The notes under the pieces are model-generated. The model was not told where the DNA came from. It saw only the letters and a program-made list of their open reading frames with translations, and did not search any database. 37,030 bases of DNA from W11650 sp041844915 (GTDB lineage Bacteria; Bacillota; Clostridia; Lachnospirales; Vallitaleaceae), in assembly GCA_041844915.1 (NCBI GenBank), contig JBGZBY010000098.1, positions 1 to 37,030 of the forward strand. The letters run 5' to 3'. How positions within the stretch are numbered: position 1 is the stretch's first letter; the number at the start of each line of letters is the position of its first letter. Shown here in pieces: positions 16,115 through 24,551 of this stretch. Made by a program: the position numbers and the translations under genes.

Positions 16115-16865
16115 TTTATTTTTCGCACTGCCCAAAACGGAAGAAAACGCTCGTTTAAAAGACCAAATTTTAGACAGCATGCAAAACAAATACGAAGGCT
16201 ATCTACATCAAGGACTGCCGGAAGATCTCGCTTTCGGAAGGGTCGTTGCTGAATTCGGGCAAATGAAAGAGCTGCTTCCGGATTTTGATATCGAACGAAC
16301 CGCATCTCCGGCCGCTTCCCCCGCAAAGGAACCCTCTCCACGCTTGCAAGCGTATATGGACGAATTTCAAAACTACCATGGTAAATTTCGTCTCCTTATT
16401 GCGTTTGGCGTTTTCTGCTGTATCTTAGCCCCCTTTGGCAGCGGTCTGGTTTCTTCTCTTTCAAGCAGCGAAGCAGCAGTCGTCTCCAGCTTCGTCCTGC
16501 CGGTTGCTATTGGCGTAACCACCTTTATTATCGCCGGTATGAAATACAGTAGCCTAAAGCAGATGATTTTAGCGCTTAGCCGTCAAGAAAATTATTTAGC
16601 CTACTTTGAATATTTTAAAGATTCGGATTCTCTTTTGGAGCAGAATTCTTCCCCTTCCTACCGCGGCTATCACGAAAACAGCTATTCGTCTTTTTCAAAC
16701 AGCAGCAACCTTGCTGGACGAATCTGCGGAGTTATTATGCTTTTAGCTACCATCGCATTTTTAGTTTTGGGAATTATTTTTCAAATGTGGAATCCGGGAT
16801 GGATTGTTTTCCCAATTGGAGCGCTTCTTTGCGCCATTGTCGGCATTTTAAGTCCTCGCCGCTAG
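16086..16865 (+). CDS. Membrane protein with N-terminal permease-prefix/DUF1700-like domain
   Basis: 259 aa. Residues 1-75 form a helical cytoplasmic domain (ENARLKDQILDSMQNKYEGYLHQGLPEDLAFGRVVAEFG) of the kind that accompanies PadR regulators. Then come two hydrophobic helices (about 107-160), a Ser/Tyr-rich stretch and two more helices at the C-terminus (215-257). An ATG at 16062 is in frame, but AAGGAGACAG precedes the ATG at 16086. It is cotranscribed with padR and ends at a terminator. Such proteins are thought to sense or transmit membrane state to PadR; the activity is not established. Confidence 0.75.
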   Translation: MNKIVNHVNNLFFALPKTEENARLKDQILDSMQNKYEGYLHQGLPEDLAFGRVVAEFGQMKELLPDFDIERTASPAASPAKEPSPRLQAYMDEFQNYHGKFRLLIAFGVFCCILAPFGSGLVSSLSSSEAAVVSSFVLPVAIGVTTFIIAGMKYSSLKQMILALSRQENYLAYFEYFKDSDSLLEQNSSPSYRGYHENSYSSFSNSSNLAGRICGVIMLLATIAFLVLGIIFQMWNPGWIVFPIGALLCAIVGILSPRR

Positions 16866-16916
16866 GCAAAGTCACTCTTATCTTTGACTGCTACCATATT
16901 CCCGCTAAATGTCAAA

Positions 16917-16959
16917 GAGCTTAAAATCAGCAGTTGAAAGCTGATTTCAAGCTCTTTTT
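16917..16959 (+). terminator. Intrinsic terminator of the padR operon
   Basis: GAGCTTAAAATCAGC pairs with GCTGATTTCAAGCTC (one mismatch), loop of 8, followed by TTTTT. It lies 52 bp past the stop codon. Confidence 0.9.
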
Positions 16960-17199
16960 AAATAAAATTATTATACACCATTTCCAAATGCCGGTTATGA
17001 ATTCCTCCACCCGCTTCATCTTCTATACTCCGTATTTTTAACATTCCAATTCCTTTATTCCATTGTATGCTTTCGCCTTCTATCCCTTTTGTATTCCCAA
17101 GCCTCTCTATTATTTCTTCTCCATAATTTCATCATAAATAGCTTTCTGTAATCCATCTTAAAGCAATACACAGTATTTTATTTTCCACCGGAAATTTTC
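16960..17199. other. AT-rich intergenic gap, no feature seen
   Basis: Together with the padR terminator this forms a 334-bp gap between convergent genes. Apart from a short stem near 17185-17205 (TTTCC/GGAAA) that might end the DUF6062 gene, I see no gene, RNA or repeat. Confidence 0.5.
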
Positions 17200-17853
17200 C
17201 TACTTGCGAATACCGGAAGGATCATTCATGACAGACACTACCTTTCTCCACATTTCTTTTTCTTCGTCTGTCCATGGCTCATGCTGGTTCTGGTAGTCGT
17301 TTTTGCGCTTAATCTCTGCCAAAACCTCTATGATATGCCGATATTTTCGGTCATTGATTTCTGTAATTTTTCGGGCAAGCTCCGGCCTCCATTTGCATTT
17401 TTCTAAGAGCATGACCAAATGAGCGGCGCAAAGCAGCCCGCTCTTTTCATACTTTGCCGTAAAATCAGCGTCCGCAAAGCCCTCCAGCATAACAGGAATA
17501 TAGCTTTTTTCTCCGGTTTGGGCGTTCTCGCAAAACAGACAAGCCTCCCTTTGCAAATAAGCACGCATTTTTTTCGGCTTGCTCTGCTTTATTTCCATAG
17601 ATAATTGCTCTAAAAAATCAGTATAAAGGATTGCATGCGCCAAAGGATCGCCCATTTCCTTCAGCTTGTGGGCATGAAAATTACAAAAGCCGTGAGCATC
17701 GGCGATTTTTTTTCGCAATCCTCTGTCATTGACACTGTCAAACAAAAACCGATCCATCGCCTGCCGAATTCTTTTTTCGATCAAACCGCATACCGGGCAG
17801 CGATCCTCTTCCATTAAATCGTATAGCTCATGCCATACAAAATCCTTCGCCAT
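17200..17853 (-). CDS. DUF6062 family protein with two CxxC/CxxH sites
   Basis: 217 aa, cytoplasmic, helical. Two equivalent Cys/His sets are visible: C19xxC22 with C57xxH60, and C105xxC108 with C142xxH145, a pattern suited to two metal (zinc) sites and suggesting an internal duplication. Conserved text includes HGFCNFHAHKLKEMGDPLAHAILYTDFL. The family is common in clostridia and has no assigned function. An in-frame upstream start (17886) is rejected because GAAGGAGAAAAG lies just before the ATG at 17853. It stands alone; neighbours do not suggest a role. Confidence 0.8.
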   Translation of the reverse strand: MAKDFVWHELYDLMEEDRCPVCGLIEKRIRQAMDRFLFDSVNDRGLRKKIADAHGFCNFHAHKLKEMGDPLAHAILYTDFLEQLSMEIKQSKPKKMRAYLQREACLFCENAQTGEKSYIPVMLEGFADADFTAKYEKSGLLCAAHLVMLLEKCKWRPELARKITEINDRKYRHIIEVLAEIKRKNDYQNQHEPWTDEEKEMWRKVVSVMNDPSGIRK

Positions 17854-18202
17854 ATGCTTTTCTCCTTCTGGCCTTACTGGCCGCATATCCGTATCTTCGC
17901 CTTATCCGCATTCCTTCTTTGCTCTTGCTCTTTTCAAGTCGCCTGACATACCTTGGCCTTACCTCACTCCTACCTCTTTCCTCGGCAAAGCTGGTCGTTT
18001 CATTCTCCCTTTTGCAACCTCTCCCTCCAGTTAAATGGTAGCGCCCTGTATACGTAGCCCTTTGTTCCTACCTTGATTTTTCCCTTAGGCGCGAACCGTT
18101 TTAATCCTGTAGCAGCTCTTTCACCTGATCTGCTTTTTCGCAGATCTAGTCATTTCATTTTCCTCTTTGCCGCTTCTTATACGCCGATTAAATGACAATT
18201 TT
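17854..18202. other. Intergenic gap upstream of the DUF6062 gene
   Basis: About 350 bp with no supported gene. A perfect hairpin GATCTGC-TTTTTC-GCAGATC lies at 18127-18146 without a U-run. No tRNA or riboswitch was recognised. Confidence 0.5.
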
Positions 18203-18328
18203 TCAATCATCCAAAAGGTCTTGCTGCTCTTTTTCTCCCTTAGAAGTTACTCTTCCATCATATGGAAATCTCTTTTGTTTTATATAGTTATTTCGACCTC
18301 GGTTTTTTCTTTGGGATAAATAGCTCAT
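18203..18328 (-). CDS. Possible small basic/charged protein
   Basis: A 41-codon frame starting MSYLSQRKNRGRNN and ending KEQQDLLDD, rich in Lys, Arg, Asn and Gln. A weak GGTGG lies 5 nt upstream of the ATG. It starts 57 bp past the khpA terminator, so it would need its own promoter, which I cannot see. Composition is protein-like but no family is recognised. It may be chance. Confidence 0.22.
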   Translation of the reverse strand: MSYLSQRKNRGRNNYIKQKRFPYDGRVTSKGEKEQQDLLDD

Positions 18329-18384
18329 CAAACCACCATAATAACTTTGTCTTGCCTGCACATTTCGCGGCTTTTCTCGAAAGG

Positions 18385-18425
18385 AAAAGCCGGCCTTCTT
18401 TGGGATCAAAGATTGCCGGCTTTTT
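18385..18425 (-). terminator. Terminator after khpA
   Basis: AAAAGCCGGC and GCCGGCTTTT enclose a 20-nt loop that itself contains CTTTG/CAAAG. It directly follows the khpA stop and has T-rich ends on both strands, so it ends the rpsP-khpA transcript and could act both ways. Confidence 0.85.
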
Positions 18426-18429
18426 ATTT

Positions 18430-18657
18430 TTAAAGAATCTCTACTACGACCCTTTTATCCGATTTAATTGCCGCTGCTTTTACAACAGTGCGGATTGCCT
18501 TTGCAATTCTGCCCTGCTTGCCGATTACCTTACCCATATCCTCTTGGGCTACCTTCAGCTCAATAATGGTCGACTTTTCACCTTCCACTTCATTTACCTC
18601 TACGGCATCCGGATTATCCACTAATGATTTAGCGATTAATTCAACTAGTTCTTTCAT
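18430..18657 (-). CDS. khpA: KH-domain RNA-binding protein KhpA
   Basis: 75 aa single KH domain. The RNA-binding GxxG loop is GKQG (46-49) in GKVIGKQGRIAKAIR. In Firmicutes KhpA (YlqC) pairs with KhpB/Jag as a global RNA chaperone linked to cell division and wall growth. It follows rpsP by 28 bp, the conserved order, and a terminator comes right after it. The usual downstream rimM-trmD-rplS genes are not next to it here. Confidence 0.93.
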   Translation of the reverse strand: MKELVELIAKSLVDNPDAVEVNEVEGEKSTIIELKVAQEDMGKVIGKQGRIAKAIRTVVKAAAIKSDKRVVVEIL

Positions 18658-18685
18658 TTTTTCCTCCTACGTTGACGAATCTTAC

Positions 18686-18931
18686 TTAGTCAACAATCCC
18701 TGCAATCTTAAGTAATTTACGAACGGTATCGGAAGGCTGTGCGCCTGTAGACAACCATTTCTTCGCAATTTCTTCATCAATTTTGAATTCCGAAGGATTC
18801 TTTGTCGGGTCATAGTAGCCCACCTGTTCGATAAATTTCCCGTCACGAGGAGATCTAGAATCTGCAACTACAATTCTATAAAAAGGAGCCTTTTTTGCGC
18901 CCATTCTCTTTAATCTCATCTTTACTGCCAT
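18686..18931 (-). CDS. rpsP: 30S ribosomal protein S16
   Basis: 81 aa, starting MAVKMRLKRMGAKKAPFYRIVVADSRSPRDGKFIE, the typical S16 N-terminus. A GTG three codons upstream is part of the AGGAGGTG ribosome binding site, so the ATG at 18931 is the start. Small-subunit assembly protein binding 16S rRNA. Cotranscribed with khpA. A 163-bp gap separates it from ffh upstream. Confidence 0.97.
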   Translation of the reverse strand: MAVKMRLKRMGAKKAPFYRIVVADSRSPRDGKFIEQVGYYDPTKNPSEFKIDEEIAKKWLSTGAQPSDTVRKLLKIAGIVD

Positions 18932-19094
18932 TGTTTTCACCTCCTATTCTTTCTATAATCTATTCAAATCCCAAAGGGAGATTTGCTGATTTACGAATGC
19001 GCTACACTTGCAGGTGAGCCTGATCACAGCGATAGGCCTCCGGAATTCTCAAACAAGAACCGCCGGAATCTCCGCCTTGCTGCCATATCTCTGA

Positions 19095-20438
19095 TCATTT
19101 AAAAAACGGCATATTGAACATTCCTTTTTTCTTTTTGCCGCCCTTCATCATGCCCGACATTTGCTTCATCATCTTCTTACTTTCCTCAAACTGTTTGATA
19201 AAGCGATTGACATCCTGAATCTGATTGCCAGAACCTTTGGCAATTCGGTGTTTTCTGGAAGGATTGAGAATCGAGGGATCCCGACGCTCCTCCGGCGTCA
19301 TGGACAAAATCATTGCCTCCATTCGCGCGATTCCCGATTCGTCAATCTCAATATCCTTAAGCTGCCCCGATACGCCCGGCAGCATTGCCAAAAGCTCCGT
19401 CAGCGGCCCCATATTGCGCATCTGCTTCATTTGGTCAAGGAAATCTTCAAAGTTAAACTCCGCCTTGCGAAGCTTGCGCTCCATTTCTTTGGCTTTTTCT
19501 TCATCCACATTGGCACTGGCTTTTTCAATCAGCGTCAGTATATCGCCCATTCCCAAAATACGGGAGGCCATGCGGTCGGCATGAAAAACCTCTAAATCCG
19601 ACAATTTCTCACCCACACCGACAAATTTGATTGGTCTTTGCGTGACCGCCTTGACTGAAAGCGCCGCCCCGCCTCTGGTGTCGCCGTCCATCTTTGTCAG
19701 GATTACGCCGGTAATGTCTAAAAGCTGATGAAAGCGCTCCGCTACATTGACGGCATCTTGACCTGCCATCGCGTCGATCGTCAGTAAAATCTCCTGCGGC
19801 GCCAGCTTCTCTTTAATCTGCACCAGCTCCTGCATCATTTCCTCATCAATATGCAAACGCCCCGCCGTATCGACGATCATCAGGTCATATCGGTTCTTTT
19901 TCGCGTGTTCCAGCGCTGCCGCTGCAATCTCAACCGGACTTGTTTGTGTGCCCATCTCAAAAACATCGACCTTTTGCTGAGCGCCGACCACCTGAAGCTG
20001 CTTTACTGCTGCCGGACGATAAACATCACAGGCAACCAGAAGCGTTTTTTTTCCCTGCTTTTTCAAAAGCCCTGCCAGCTTTGCCGTTGACGTTGTCTTT
20101 CCGTTTCCCTGCAAGCCGACCATCATAAAAATACTGGGCGCTTCCTTGGCAAAGGTCAGTCCGGAATTCTCCGACTGCATCAGCTTGGTCATTTCCTCGT
20201 TTACAATCTTAATAACCTGCTGCCCCGGCGAAAGGCTTGTCATTACTTCCTCGCCGACCGCTCTTTCCTTAACGGCAGCAACAAAATCTTTGACCACCTT
20301 GAAATTGACATCGGCCTCCAAAAGAGCCATTTTCACTTCCCGCATGGCGGCATTGACATCGGCCTCGGTAAGTCTGCCCTTGCCTCTTAAATTTTTAAAT
20401 ATGGATTGAAATTTCTCCGATAGGGATTCAAATGCCAT
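19095..20438 (-). CDS. ffh: Signal recognition particle protein Ffh (SRP54)
   Basis: 447 aa GTPase that binds SRP RNA and nascent signal sequences, and docks with FtsY. N domain 1-100; G domain with G1 GLQGNGKTTSTAK (108-120), DTAGR (190-194) and TKMDGD (248-253); methionine-rich M domain from about 300, containing the SRP-RNA-binding SGNQIQDVNRFIKQF region, and ending in a lysine-rich tail plus MFNMPFFK. GNGKT replaces the more usual GAGKT/GSGKT, a tolerated change. RBS AAAGGAGCAGCT. It follows ylxM, as in most Firmicutes. No SRP RNA gene was seen nearby. Confidence 0.97.
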   Translation of the reverse strand: MAFESLSEKFQSIFKNLRGKGRLTEADVNAAMREVKMALLEADVNFKVVKDFVAAVKERAVGEEVMTSLSPGQQVIKIVNEEMTKLMQSENSGLTFAKEAPSIFMMVGLQGNGKTTSTAKLAGLLKKQGKKTLLVACDVYRPAAVKQLQVVGAQQKVDVFEMGTQTSPVEIAAAALEHAKKNRYDLMIVDTAGRLHIDEEMMQELVQIKEKLAPQEILLTIDAMAGQDAVNVAERFHQLLDITGVILTKMDGDTRGGAALSVKAVTQRPIKFVGVGEKLSDLEVFHADRMASRILGMGDILTLIEKASANVDEEKAKEMERKLRKAEFNFEDFLDQMKQMRNMGPLTELLAMLPGVSGQLKDIEIDESGIARMEAMILSMTPEERRDPSILNPSRKHRIAKGSGNQIQDVNRFIKQFEESKKMMKQMSGMMKGGKKKKGMFNMPFFK

Positions 20439-20605
20439 AGCTGCTCCTTTGTATCTTTTATTAACTGGCCTGCCGATCTATTCGGTCTGCCGCCGGCACA
20501 GGCCCTTGCTTTTTATTCTGCCATGCTCCTTAAAGCGAAGCCGCTCATCGCCCGACCTCTGCCTTCAAAAAATGTCCATCGGCTTTTGGCTTTGCTGACA
20601 TCGGC

Positions 20606-20938
20606 CTAAAGCTCAGATAAAACCTCCTCGCTCAATGCCAATATTTGTTTCATCGACTCATTGCTTTCTTTTCCGGCAAGCTCGCGAATTTGCTCAATTT
20701 TTCCCTTTTGCTCCCGAAAGCGGTGAAGCAGCTGCAAGCGGGCTTCATAGCTCTCCAATTGTTTATCGCAGCGCTTAAGCAAATCGTGAATCGCCTGTCT
20801 GCTGACTTCATATTCTTCGGCAATTTCCGCCAAAGACAGATCCTCCGCATGGTATTTGCGATAAATCTCCTTTTGCCGTTCGGTCAGAAGCTCCCCATAA
20901 AAGTCAAACAATAATGATTTTCTGACGAATTCTTCCAT
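20606..20938 (-). CDS. ylxM: YlxM/p13-like putative helix-turn-helix protein
   Basis: 110 aa, UPF0122 family. The N-terminal part has LLFDFYGELLTERQKEIYRKYHAEDLSLAEIAEEY and a sigma-region-4-like helix-turn-helix (VSRQAIHDLLKRCDKQLESYE). In streptococci YlxM binds SRP components and modulates the pathway. First gene of the ylxM-ffh unit, with a strong promoter just upstream. A gap of 167 bp to ffh holds no gene. Confidence 0.9.
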   Translation of the reverse strand: MEEFVRKSLLFDFYGELLTERQKEIYRKYHAEDLSLAEIAEEYEVSRQAIHDLLKRCDKQLESYEARLQLLHRFREQKGKIEQIRELAGKESNESMKQILALSEEVLSEL

Positions 20939-20977
20939 TTTTCACCGCCTGTTAAGCAAAATCACTTTACAGATGAG

Positions 20978-21007
20978 ATTATACTATAAAGGAGAAGTCC
21001 TTGTCAA
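20978..21007 (-). promoter_or_regulatory. Promoter of ylxM-ffh
   Basis: Minus-strand TTGACA (21007-21002) and TATAAT (20983-20978) with an 18-bp spacer, both perfect consensus hexamers. Predicted start near 20970, about 30 bp before the ylxM ATG. Confidence 0.88.
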
Positions 21008-21070
21008 GCATTTTTCAAAAGTTTTTATACCGCTTGACTTTTATCCTCAAAATCCTCTGCCTCAAATAGC

Positions 21071-21102
21071 AAAAGCAGGATTGCCTTTGCCATCCTGCTT
21101 TT
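21071..21102 (-). terminator. Terminator of the glgC-glgD operon
   Basis: AAAAGCAGGAT and ATCCTGCTTTT form an 11-bp perfect stem with a 10-nt loop. It lies about 165 bp past the glgD stop, beyond the duplicated glgD tail; one arm belongs to that duplicated unit. Confidence 0.75.
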
Positions 21103-21224
21103 ATCCTTTTCTTGTTTCAGCAATCGTCGGCAAAGCCCTGTAGCTTGCTTTTTGCCAACGATAATCAGCGCTCCGCCTTCCTCTTAAGCGAACAACACGC
21201 GGTGATTACAGCATCCTTATCAAA
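21092..21224 (-). pseudogene. Decayed tandem duplicate of the glgD 3' end
   Basis: This 133-bp block is a diverged copy of 21225-21357, which holds the last ~30 codons of glgD plus about 40 bp of its downstream flank. The copy still encodes FDKDAVITA...SLK in line with FDKDVVITA...SLK of GlgD, then an early stop and small indels break it. Shared blocks include GCGGTGATTACA and CATCCTTATCAAAA. It has no start and cannot be a gene on its own. Confidence 0.85.
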
Positions 21225-21266
21225 ATCCTGCCTTTATCCTTTTCCGGTCTTAGCAATCGCTAAGCC

Positions 21267-22388
21267 CTATATCTTGCTTTTTTTGCCCACGATTACCGGC
21301 GCTCCCGGCTCTCCTTTAAGCGAATGATGCGCGGTGATTACAACATCCTTATCAAAAATGACATGCTCCAAGCTGACGTCATTTTCAACGGTCGAACCCT
21401 GCATAATAATACTGTTGACAACCCTCGAATTTTTCCCAACTCTCACACCGCGGAAAAGAATGCTATTTTCCACATAACCTTCAATAATACAACCGTCGGC
21501 AATCACCGAATTCTTGACCTCCGCTTCGGGATTATACTTGGCGGGAGTTTCATCCTTGACCTTGGTAAATACCTTTTTGCCCTTACCAAACAAGTCCTGA
21601 CGAACCTCCGGTTTCAAAAAGTCCATATTGACCTTATAATACCAATTGATATTATTGACCACCCGCCAATAGCCTTTGTATTCATAGCCGTAAATCTTCA
21701 GCTCCTCCAGCTTGCGGATTAAAATATCCTTTACAAAGTCATAATGCCCGTGCGAAAAAGCTTCCTCCAAAAGCTCGATTAGCAGCTCTCTTTTCAAAAC
21801 ATAAACCGCCATAGATACCAAGCTTCCCTTTGGCGACAAAGGCTTTTCTCTGAGATCAATCACTCTGCCTTCTTCATTCAGCTTCAAAAGTCCGAATTCC
21901 TTGAGCTCCTCCGATGGAGTACCTGCCATATCATAGTACATCATCGTGATATCGGCGCCGGTTTCAATATGCTTCGCCAAAAGATCCGTATAGGTTGTTG
22001 AATAAATACAGTTGCCAGTTGTGATTAGGACATATTCTTCATTAGAACGCTTCAAAAACGACATATTCTGATACATTCCGTCCGCCGTTCCCTGATACCA
22101 GCCCTTATGATCCATGGATAAATAAGGCGGGAAAAGATAAAGTCCCTCATTTCTTCTATCCAGATCCCATTCCTTGCCGGAGCCTAAATGATCCGTCAGC
22201 GAACGAAAGCTGTATTGGGTAACTACCCCAACCTTGTCAATCCCCGAATTGACCATGTTGGAAAGTACAAAGTCAATGGCTCTGTACTTTCCGGCGATTG
22301 GCAGAGCCGAAACGGACCGCTTCATTGCCAGCTCCCCCAGCAATGGCTTTTGATTCCCCGTTGTTATGATTCCAAATATATTATTCAT
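21267..22388 (-). CDS. glgD: Glucose-1-phosphate adenylyltransferase regulatory-type subunit GlgD
   Basis: 373 aa, GlgC paralogue. The N-terminal nucleotide-binding region is FGIITTGNQKPLLGELAMKRSVSALPIAGKYRAIDF, lacking the Gly-rich GGxGxRL signature, as is typical of GlgD. A left-handed beta-helix C-terminal region (NSVIADGCIIEGYVENSILFRGVRVGKNSRVVNSIIM) follows. In Firmicutes GlgD forms a heteromer with GlgC and raises its activity. It overlaps glgC by 8 bp. Its 3' end has been duplicated downstream. Confidence 0.93.
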   Translation of the reverse strand: MNNIFGIITTGNQKPLLGELAMKRSVSALPIAGKYRAIDFVLSNMVNSGIDKVGVVTQYSFRSLTDHLGSGKEWDLDRRNEGLYLFPPYLSMDHKGWYQGTADGMYQNMSFLKRSNEEYVLITTGNCIYSTTYTDLLAKHIETGADITMMYYDMAGTPSEELKEFGLLKLNEEGRVIDLREKPLSPKGSLVSMAVYVLKRELLIELLEEAFSHGHYDFVKDILIRKLEELKIYGYEYKGYWRVVNNINWYYKVNMDFLKPEVRQDLFGKGKKVFTKVKDETPAKYNPEAEVKNSVIADGCIIEGYVENSILFRGVRVGKNSRVVNSIIMQGSTVENDVSLEHVIFDKDVVITAHHSLKGEPGAPVIVGKKSKI

Positions 22389-23664
22389 GAGCTATGCCTC
22401 CTTTAAAAATCGTTTCTCCGGAAGCAATTTCATCCGCCGGAAAGTCATTCCCGCAAACTCCATGATGGATTGCTACATTCTTGCCGATTTTCTTCCCCGC
22501 CGGAATCACTGCCTTTTCACCAACCACAGTAATCCCTGTATAATACAGCTGCGGCTTGAGCTTGTTCGGAATATCTTCTCCACCGCCGATCTCGGTCCCT
22601 TCCCCAACCTGAACGCTGGCTGCCAAAATGGATTTCCATACCCTAGCATTTGCCTTAATCACACAATCCTGCATAACAATCGAATTCTCAATAAAAGCAC
22701 CCTCCCCCACTCTGACATTGGGGAAAATAATCGAATTGCGAACCTCGCCATAAATTTCACATCCCTCTCCGATAATGGAGGTCTTTACACTGCCGCTTTC
22801 CCCGACATAATGCGCCGGTTTTCCCGGATTATTTGTATAAATTTTCCAAGAGCGATCAAACAGGTCGAACTCCGGAACCAGCTTAATCAAATCCATGTTC
22901 GACTCCCAGTATGCGTCGATTGTACCGACATCCTTCCAATAGCCGGCAAAAGGATAGGCATACATGGCACGTCCCTCCTCCAGCATCATCGGAATCACGT
23001 TCTTACCAAAATCATAATCGGAATTCGGATTTTGATTATCTCGAATCAAATACTCCCGTAAAACGCTCCATGTAAAAATATACACACCCATCGAGGCCAA
23101 ATTGTTTTTTGGCTCCTTCGGCTTTTCTTCAAACTCAACAATTCTGCGAGTTTCGTCTGTATTCATAATGCCAAAGCGATGTGCATCCTCCCACGGTACT
23201 TCAAATACAGAAATGGTTCCATCCGCCTTGTTTTTCTTGTGATCCTCCAGCATCTTGGCGTAATCCATCTTATAAATATGATCTCCGGATAAAATAACCA
23301 CATACTGCGGATCAATCTTGTCAATATAATGAATATTCTGGAAAACTGCATTTGCGGTTCCCTTAAACCAATCATTATTTTCTTCGCTGGTAAAGGGTGA
23401 TAAAATCGTTACGCCGCCGTTCACCCTATCCAAATCCCACGGCTTGCCAATACCGATATGTGCATTTAACTCCAATGGTTGATACTGCGTAAACACACCC
23501 ACCGTATCAATCCCTGAATTTACACAATTACTCAACGGAAAATCAATAATTCTATATTTTCCGCCATATGGTACTGCTGGTTTAGCTGTAGATGATGTCA
23601 AAATTCCAAGCCTGCTCCCCTGTCCGCCGGCCAATAACAAACCGATCATTTCTTTTGCAACCAT
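22381..23664 (-). CDS. glgC: Glucose-1-phosphate adenylyltransferase, catalytic subunit
   Basis: 427 aa. Makes ADP-glucose from glucose 1-phosphate and ATP, the committed step of glycogen synthesis. Shows LLAGGQGSRLGILT (9-22), KPAVPYGGKYRIIDFPLSNCVNSGI, the sugar-site GTANAVFQN, VVILSGDHIYKMDY, and EEKPKEPKNNLASMGVYIF, then beta-helix repeats. RBS GGGAGTGATGAA. It leads a two-gene operon with glgD; glgA, glgB and glgP are not in the window. Confidence 0.96.
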   Translation of the reverse strand: MVAKEMIGLLLAGGQGSRLGILTSSTAKPAVPYGGKYRIIDFPLSNCVNSGIDTVGVFTQYQPLELNAHIGIGKPWDLDRVNGGVTILSPFTSEENNDWFKGTANAVFQNIHYIDKIDPQYVVILSGDHIYKMDYAKMLEDHKKNKADGTISVFEVPWEDAHRFGIMNTDETRRIVEFEEKPKEPKNNLASMGVYIFTWSVLREYLIRDNQNPNSDYDFGKNVIPMMLEEGRAMYAYPFAGYWKDVGTIDAYWESNMDLIKLVPEFDLFDRSWKIYTNNPGKPAHYVGESGSVKTSIIGEGCEIYGEVRNSIIFPNVRVGEGAFIENSIVMQDCVIKANARVWKSILAASVQVGEGTEIGGGEDIPNKLKPQLYYTGITVVGEKAVIPAGKKIGKNVAIHHGVCGNDFPADEIASGETIFKGGIAHE

Positions 23665-23766
23665 TTCATCACTCCCTTTTTAAGCAGTTTAGCTAAAGCA
23701 ACCTTCATTAATTAATACTATACTTTGTTTCTTAATATTATAGAAATCCACAAATTTCTTGCTATT

Positions 23767-23795
23767 ATTTTAACTTATTTCTAAGAAATTTACAA
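23767..23795 (-). promoter_or_regulatory. Likely promoter of glgC-glgD
   Basis: Minus-strand TTGTAA (23795-23790) and TAAAAT (23772-23767), spacer 17 bp, in a very AT-rich region. A separate TATAAT near 23745 lacks a matching -35. The gap 23665-23941 otherwise holds only AT-rich sequence with repeated AAATTTC/GAAATTT blocks. Confidence 0.45.
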
Positions 23796-23894
23796 TATCT
23801 TTCTTGCAAATTTCTGCAAATCCTTGTTTTATTTTACTTTAGAAAATTATATATTTTGCTTTTTAATATTTTTTTCGTGCTTATCTTTTTTAAA

Positions 23895-23924
23895 CAAAAA
23901 AAGAAAGGGAATCCCTCTCTTTTT
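23895..23924 (-). terminator. Terminator after the DUF5698/DUF2179 gene
   Basis: Minus strand AAAGAGAGGG-ATT-CCCTTTCTTT (one mismatch) followed by TTTTG, 17 bp past the stop codon. Confidence 0.85.
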
Positions 23925-23941
23925 AATATATTTCTTCCAAA

Positions 23942-24454
23942 TCATTTTCTAATTCCGTAGCCACCATAAACTGGCTTACTCTCAGAAATTGTAATCATAG
24001 CATTTTTTTGATTTTCCTTGGCAATATCCACATACTGCTTGACCTGCTTCCTTTTTACAATGCTGATTAATATCTTGCGGTCGTAATCCTTGCCCTTGCC
24101 GTCAATAACCGTAATCGCAAAGCCTGCCGACCGTAGCGCGGCAGTCAGGTCTTCTTCATGTTCTTGCAAAACAATAATTTCTATCCGGCTGGTTCCCAGC
24201 GCCAACTTTTCTTCCAGCAGAGAACCACAAAAATTGCCAACACCAAAGCCGACTGCATACAATACTGCTTTGATCGGATCTTCTACAACATTGTCAAGCA
24301 CAGTTGAAACCAGTGCAATCCAGATGGCAACTTCAATTATTCCCAAAATAGCGCCTTTTACTCTTTCACCTTTAGTAATAAGTACCAATCTCACCGTACC
24401 CAAAGTTACTTCAAATACTTTAACTAAAAAAATCGCCAAATAATACCAAAACAT
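23942..24454 (-). CDS. UPF0316-family membrane protein (DUF5698 + DUF2179)
   Basis: 170 aa. Three hydrophobic helices in residues 1-80 (YYLAIFLVKVFEVTLGTVRLVLITKG, AILGIIEVAIWIALVSTVL, AVLYAVGFGVGNFCGSLLEEK) form the DUF5698 part. A cytoplasmic DUF2179-type alpha/beta domain (85-160) resembles PII-like folds (GKGKDYDRKILISIVKRKQ). The family is widespread in Firmicutes (YebE of Bacillus subtilis) with no firm function. RBS AAGGAGGAAATC. It stands between a Cof phosphatase gene and a terminator. Confidence 0.88.
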   Translation of the reverse strand: MFWYYLAIFLVKVFEVTLGTVRLVLITKGERVKGAILGIIEVAIWIALVSTVLDNVVEDPIKAVLYAVGFGVGNFCGSLLEEKLALGTSRIEIIVLQEHEEDLTAALRSAGFAITVIDGKGKDYDRKILISIVKRKQVKQYVDIAKENQKNAMITISESKPVYGGYGIRK

Positions 24455-24551
24455 GATTTCCTCCTTACTATACGCCGCATTTTCTCCGCTGCTTTTTTAT
24501 CTCTTTTACTGCCGCGTATACGCTGTTTCGCTCACAAACAACTTTGACACT

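Noticed and set aside
18941..19094. SRP RNA gene between ffh and rpsP
   Set aside because: The conserved GGAAGCAG-type tetraloop helix of bacterial SRP RNA is not present on either strand.
22366..23061. 231-codon plus-strand open frame opposite glgC
   Set aside because: Antisense to conserved GlgC coding sequence; composition is typical of a shadow frame.
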